This document shows positions 59,760 through 64,000 of a DNA stretch of 64,000 nt, in pieces (the stretch's first letter is position 1; every line of letters begins with the position of its first letter). This DNA is from Tenacibaculum todarodis (GTDB lineage: Bacteria; Bacteroidota; Bacteroidia; Flavobacteriales; Flavobacteriaceae). The stretch is taken from contig NZ_CP018155.1 in assembly GCF_001889045.1 (NCBI RefSeq), positions 863,001 through 927,000 of the forward strand, written 5' to 3'. The notes beneath the pieces are model-generated. The model was not told where the DNA came from and made no database searches. It saw only the letters and a program-made list of their open reading frames with translations. Both the position numbers and the translations under genes were made by a program.

Positions 59760-62108
59760 TTAGTTAATTTCTAAACTTTTTTTCACTTCGTTTCCAAGGT
59801 CGTCAATTACTGTTAATGTGTATTTTCCCTTTTTAGGAGTTACTGCAATTTCATGGTAATTTTCTGTCATTTTTAAAAATTCATCATTTAAATACCAATA
59901 CACTTTTGCTTCTGTATTATTATGTACTAATTTAAAAACAACAGGGTTTGTCTTTCCATCAAAACCTTTTGTTAAACTAACTTTAGTCTGTTTGTCCTTT
60001 GGAAAAATAAAAGAAATAGTATTATTTTCTAACGGATTACAACCTGTTTTAAATCTTGGTAGTTGTCTATAATCTGCATTATTTTGTTTATAATAATAGG
60101 CCATTAAAGCCGGCAAACTAAACCAAGTTTTTTTAGAAATTGAAGTTATATCTTCACAATTTGCAGTTACACGATACAAATTGTCTTTACTCAACAAAAT
60201 CTCTTTATGATAAGGACATGACTTGGATTTCAATCCGTTTTGTGGGATTCTTTTTTTGGTTGAAGGACAAATTGGCAACGCCAAATAACCACTTTCGGTA
60301 CAAATATCTTCTTCAATCAATGCTTCAAAAGGTTCTAAAAACCAATCCGATTTTGGCAATAAATTAAACACATTAAATAATAAAGGTGATGCACTTCCAA
60401 CACCCGTTAAATCTGCTCTACCTTCTCCGTCTGAGTTTCCAACCCAAACACCAACAACATAATTTGCGTTGGTTCCAATTGCCCAAGCATCTCTATTTCC
60501 AAAACTTGTTCCTGTTTTCCATGCTATTTTTTGGGCAGAATCGTAATATTTCCAAGCTTGATCGGTTGCAACACGGTTTACATTTGTCAAGGTTTCTAAG
60601 GTTAAAAACCAAGAACCTGCATCTATATTTTTAGGTTGATTAACAATAGTACCAAAACTTACTTTTTTATTTTTAAAATAAGTCGGTTCAACAAATTCAT
60701 TTGAATAATATTGATGTTTTAATTCTTCAAAATGATTTACCGTTGAAGACATTCCTGCAAATGTTTTACATAAATCCCATAAACTTGCCTCTGCTCCACC
60801 TAAAATTAACGATAATCCATAATGATTTGCAGATCTATCAATATGATTTATATTGTATTCCTTTAAATCTTCTCTAAATTTCTCCAATCCGTAACGTTGT
60901 AACATTCTAACTGCAGGGATATTCAAAGAACGCGTTAAAGCTTCATTTGCAGGAACAGCTCCATCATATTCTTCATTAAAATTTTTAGGTGTATAACCAG
61001 CAATTTCTGTAGGAATATCCGAAACCAATTGTTGTGGTAATAAATCTCCAGATTGTAGCATACTTGCATATAAAAAGGGTTTTAAAACACTTCCCGTACT
61101 CCTTCTAGACAATATATTATTTACATTTTTTTGATGTTTTTTATCCGTTGGCGAATTACCAACATAAGCTAAAACTTTTCGGGTTTTAACATCCAAAACC
61201 AAAACTGCCATATTAAAAACTTCGTTTTGTTTCACACGATTATAATGCCTTTTAACTAACTGATTTACTTGTTTTTGTAAATGAATATCTAAAGATGTTT
61301 CTATGCGATTTCCTTTGTATTTTTTTGAAATTTCTTGCGTTAAATGCGTTGCTGTTGTTGGTAATCTATATGGTTTTTGAGGTAATTCTTCAGCCAAAGC
61401 CAATTCTAAAGTTATACTATCAATTATAGCTTCTTTATATAGTTTATGAAGTAATTTATTACGTTTTACTTTTAATTTTTGTTGATTTTTTCCTGGATAA
61501 ATTAACGATGGAGCATTTGGTAAAACAGCCAACGTTGCACTTTCTGCCCAAGAAAGTTGCGCTGGTTTTAAACCAAAATAACGCCAAGAAGCCATTTCTA
61601 ATCCTACAACATTACCACCAAAAGGTGCATTAGAAGCGTATAAATTCAGAATTTCTTTTTTTGAATGTCTAAATTCTAATCGCGTTGCAAGAATTACTTC
61701 TTTTAGCTTTTCTATATAGCTTCGTTTCTTGTTTTTTCTTGATAAACGAATTACTTGTTGGGTTAACGTACTTCCTCCACGAACCACTTTTCCTGCTTTT
61801 CTGTTTTGCTGAAATGCTTTGTAAATTGAAATCGGATTAAAACCAACATGCTTATAAAAATGAGCATCTTCAAACTGAACTATTGCTTGCTGAAACTTTA
61901 TAGGAATACTATCTGATTTAGGAAATCGCCATTGTCCATCATCTGCAATTACTGCTCCTAACAATTCGTTATTACTTGCTAAAACTACTGTTGAAGTTGG
62001 TTCATTAAATAGTTTCTTTGGTAAACAAAAATAATAAGCAACCAATAAAACCAAAAGAACTATCAGTTTCTTTGGATGCGTTTTTATGATGTTTTTTAGC
62101 TTTTCCAT
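59760..62108 (-). CDS. pbpC: Penicillin-binding protein 1C
   Basis: A bifunctional peptidoglycan synthase of 782 residues. An N-terminal membrane helix (LIVLLVLLVAYYFCLP) is followed by the GT51 transglycosylase (FEDAHFYKHVGF, GGSTLTQQVIRL), the transpeptidase (Ser in RSTGSVLKPF, SLN, KTGTSFGNRDAWA), and the C-terminal BiPBP domain of PBP1C (NPLENNTISFIFPKD onwards). It lies downstream of the alpha-2-macroglobulin gene, its usual partner. Confidence 0.95.
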   Translation of the reverse strand: MEKLKNIIKTHPKKLIVLLVLLVAYYFCLPKKLFNEPTSTVVLASNNELLGAVIADDGQWRFPKSDSIPIKFQQAIVQFEDAHFYKHVGFNPISIYKAFQQNRKAGKVVRGGSTLTQQVIRLSRKNKKRSYIEKLKEVILATRLEFRHSKKEILNLYASNAPFGGNVVGLEMASWRYFGLKPAQLSWAESATLAVLPNAPSLIYPGKNQQKLKVKRNKLLHKLYKEAIIDSITLELALAEELPQKPYRLPTTATHLTQEISKKYKGNRIETSLDIHLQKQVNQLVKRHYNRVKQNEVFNMAVLVLDVKTRKVLAYVGNSPTDKKHQKNVNNILSRRSTGSVLKPFLYASMLQSGDLLPQQLVSDIPTEIAGYTPKNFNEEYDGAVPANEALTRSLNIPAVRMLQRYGLEKFREDLKEYNINHIDRSANHYGLSLILGGAEASLWDLCKTFAGMSSTVNHFEELKHQYYSNEFVEPTYFKNKKVSFGTIVNQPKNIDAGSWFLTLETLTNVNRVATDQAWKYYDSAQKIAWKTGTSFGNRDAWAIGTNANYVVGVWVGNSDGEGRADLTGVGSASPLLFNVFNLLPKSDWFLEPFEALIEEDICTESGYLALPICPSTKKRIPQNGLKSKSCPYHKEILLSKDNLYRVTANCEDITSISKKTWFSLPALMAYYYKQNNADYRQLPRFKTGCNPLENNTISFIFPKDKQTKVSLTKGFDGKTNPVVFKLVHNNTEAKVYWYLNDEFLKMTENYHEIAVTPKKGKYTLTVIDDLGNEVKKSLEIN

Positions 62109-62118
62109 TTTCTTTTTC

Positions 62119-62185
62119 TGTCATTCCTGCGCAGGCAGGAATCTATTCTTACTCTTTGTGGATTCCTGCTTTCGCAGGAATGACA
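62119..62185. repeat. REP-like double-hairpin palindrome, copy 4
   Basis: Outer arms TGTCATTCCTGC/GCAGGAATGACA are identical to copy 1, and the element is also 67 bp long. It lies in the short gap between the alpha-2-macroglobulin and pbpC genes, so it would be transcribed within that operon. Confidence 0.9.
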
Positions 62186-62197
62186 AAAGCGTTGACA

Positions 62198-64000
62198 TTA
62201 CTTAACAACTTTAATCCACTGTCCTTTTGTACGCGCAACATAATCATTGTCATACATTGCTTCTACTTGTGTTCCTGGTAAATAATAATCCCCTAAATAA
62301 GATGCATTTAGTAAAATTTTAAATGTTTTTTGGTCATTTCTTCCTAATGAAAAGTAATAATTTACACGATCATCTCTAATATCAGTATAATCAACTTTAG
62401 TATTTTGTTGCCCTCCAAAATCAGTAAAACGCGTATTGACAATCTCCCAACCTGAAGGTAAAATCTGAGTTAAAGCAACATTATCAACAGTATTGGTTGA
62501 TGTATTTTTCACAAATACTTCAGCTACAATATTAGTTCCTTGTTGTAATTCTTTTGGAGAAATTATTTTTCCTTCTTTTGTTTTATAATGAACATAAACT
62601 TCTAAGTTTTTCTGAAAAACTTCTTCACTACCAGCTGGTAAAATTCCTTCTGAAGTAATAGTTGCATATAAAATTCCGTTTGAATTATTCTTAACTTCTA
62701 AAGAATTATCTTTCTGAATAGCAGTCAGTTTTGTATCAAAAAGCGATTTATTTGTTGTTGCATTTACATTTTTTCCATTGAAAGAAAATGTTGCGTTTAC
62801 ACTTTTAGCTTGTTCATTTTGCATCACAAATTTTGCAATTGCTAATAAACTATATGAAGTAGTTTGTGTGCTCATCCACTTCTCACTTGACAATTTATCA
62901 GCTATTTTTTTTGCTAATTTTATCGACTTCACATCATCTTTTAACAAAGAATACGTTTCCAAAGCCATTGCATCATCTCTGGTTTCAGAACCATAATAGT
63001 AATATCTTCTTTTCTTTGTTTCAGTAGATAATGTGTTTAAAATGTTTTTAGCAATCGATTTTTTACCAATTAAAGCATACGCCATTGCTAATCTCATTTT
63101 TGATTCATTAGAAATGTTTTTCGTTTCACGCAAACGATTCATTGAAGCTAAATCTGGTGTTGTTGCCAAAGCCAACGTATATAATCTGTAGGCTTGCGCC
63201 AATTCATTTCCATATCGATTGTCTTTTCTCCAATTACGTGCTTGTTGTTTTTGGTACGAAACCCAGCTATTTTTAAACCCAATTGGCAACACATAACCTT
63301 GTTTTTCTGCTTCTAATAAGAAATGACCTGCGTATGTTGTTCCCCAATCGTTTGCATTGTTATTTCCACTCCAATAAGACAATCCGCCATTTGATAATTG
63401 AAATCCAGATAATCGACTTATTGCATGTTTAATATTTCGTTCTACGGAAGCTTTTTTCTCATTCGATAAATCGAATAACTTTCTTAAATATAACTGCGGA
63501 AAAGCGCCAGATGTTGTTTGCTCTACACAACCATGTGGATAACGAACCAAGTAATTCAATCGTTTTGTAAAATTCATTGGTGGCAACGTAGAAAATTCTA
63601 CACTTGCTTTGTTAGTTCCAACAGTTCCGAAAGAATTAAAGTTAAACGTTTTAGTTTCATTTCCTTTTAAAACAATATCATAGGTTTTTGTGGTAACCGG
63701 ATTCGGGTTTACAACATCTATTTCTACTGAATAATTAGCTTTTTCTTTTCCAGAACTTGCCACAACATCTACTTTACCAATACCTTTAAAATCATTTACT
63801 TTCACTTTAAAATAAACCATTTTTTCATCTGGTTGCTTAAAATTAACTGTTTGTGTTTTGTTACCAATAACAGTAAATGATGGATTTGGTTTTAAACTTA
63901 CAGAGACATTTTTTACATGATTTTTCATTGCAAACACGGTAACTGGCAATGTAACAGTTTCTGATGGTGTAATTTTTCTTGGTAAGGAAGCTAATATCAT
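62198..64000 (-). CDS. Bacterial alpha-2-macroglobulin, C-terminal part (5' end outside window)
   Basis: The last 600 residues of a periplasmic protease trap. The thioester motif is intact (HGCVEQTTSG), followed by the helical thioester domain (FQLSNGGLSYWSGNNNANDWGT, YAGHFLLEAEKQGY) and the C-terminal receptor-like domain (GWEIVNTRF, YYFSLGRNDQKTF). Full proteins are 1500-1900 residues, so most is upstream. It forms the well-known pair with PBP1C, thought to guard the envelope when peptidoglycan is broken. Confidence 0.94.
   Translation of the reverse strand: MILASLPRKITPSETVTLPVTVFAMKNHVKNVSVSLKPNPSFTVIGNKTQTVNFKQPDEKMVYFKVKVNDFKGIGKVDVVASSGKEKANYSVEIDVVNPNPVTTKTYDIVLKGNETKTFNFNSFGTVGTNKASVEFSTLPPMNFTKRLNYLVRYPHGCVEQTTSGAFPQLYLRKLFDLSNEKKASVERNIKHAISRLSGFQLSNGGLSYWSGNNNANDWGTTYAGHFLLEAEKQGYVLPIGFKNSWVSYQKQQARNWRKDNRYGNELAQAYRLYTLALATTPDLASMNRLRETKNISNESKMRLAMAYALIGKKSIAKNILNTLSTETKKRRYYYYGSETRDDAMALETYSLLKDDVKSIKLAKKIADKLSSEKWMSTQTTSYSLLAIAKFVMQNEQAKSVNATFSFNGKNVNATTNKSLFDTKLTAIQKDNSLEVKNNSNGILYATITSEGILPAGSEEVFQKNLEVYVHYKTKEGKIISPKELQQGTNIVAEVFVKNTSTNTVDNVALTQILPSGWEIVNTRFTDFGGQQNTKVDYTDIRDDRVNYYFSLGRNDQKTFKILLNASYLGDYYLPGTQVEAMYDNDYVARTKGQWIKVVK

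Overview
The window reads as chromosome of a marine-type member of the Bacteroidetes, family Flavobacteriaceae (Polaribacter/Tenacibaculum-like). The DNA is very AT-rich, putative promoters carry the Bacteroidetes -7 box TAnnTTTG, one secreted protein ends in a type IX secretion sorting domain, and most genes have their best-known relatives in Flavobacteriia. The genus is an inference. No insertion sequence, prophage, CRISPR array or rRNA was seen.

Layout. 1-3006: priA (cut by the window start), a REP-like palindrome and an alpha/beta hydrolase. 3060-5654: an integron-cassette-like insertion carrying a lipoprotein with a C-terminal RNase A-like toxin domain, its probable immunity protein and a tiny membrane ORF. 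5704-14884: repeats, a VF530-family protein, an aminopeptidase P, gcvT, a DUF457 protein, a PlsC-like acyltransferase, rmuC, glyA and fahA. 14950-20510: a minus-strand polyamine cluster (arginine decarboxylase, agmatinase, GNAT-nitrilase fusion, deoxyhypusine-synthase-like protein) with a long leader that holds a 54-codon ORF. 20540-36698: MscS, UspA, CorA, a helicase, YtxJ, ClpB, a histidine phosphatase, a T9SS-secreted sulfotransferase-like protein, SmpB, UbiA, Maf, half a transketolase, an FKBP lipoprotein, an S4 protein and a phosphoribosyltransferase. 36690-42824: shikimate kinase, tRNA-Lys, tRNA-Leu, a secreted protein, RelA/SpoT, a Fur-family regulator and PurA.

42906-46634 is a nitrite/NO module: a nirK-cytochrome c fusion, a formylglycine-generating-enzyme-like protein and an SCO protein run leftwards. 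A broken ScdA/RIC NO-repair gene runs rightwards. A perfect TGAT-N4-ATCA palindrome lies midway between the two predicted promoters. 46707-53446 holds an OstA/LptA-like protein, a class III aminotransferase and two tandem acyl-CoA synthetases, the first behind a structured leader. 53499-55262 is a second cassette-like array, with a DUF3592-like gene and two small genes separated by attC-like palindromes. 55277-64000 holds msrA, dnaX (with a ten-A slippage run just after the clamp-loader core), a cation/proton antiporter, and the pbpC/alpha-2-macroglobulin pair, cut by the window end.

The most interesting signal is the cassette architecture. Each inserted unit starts with a GTT box, and a complementary AAC box lies after its last gene; the complement is perfect for two units and 6 of 7 for the third. 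Removing the toxin unit rebuilds a matched box pair in the flanking DNA, as expected for integron attC recombination. No integrase is visible in the window.
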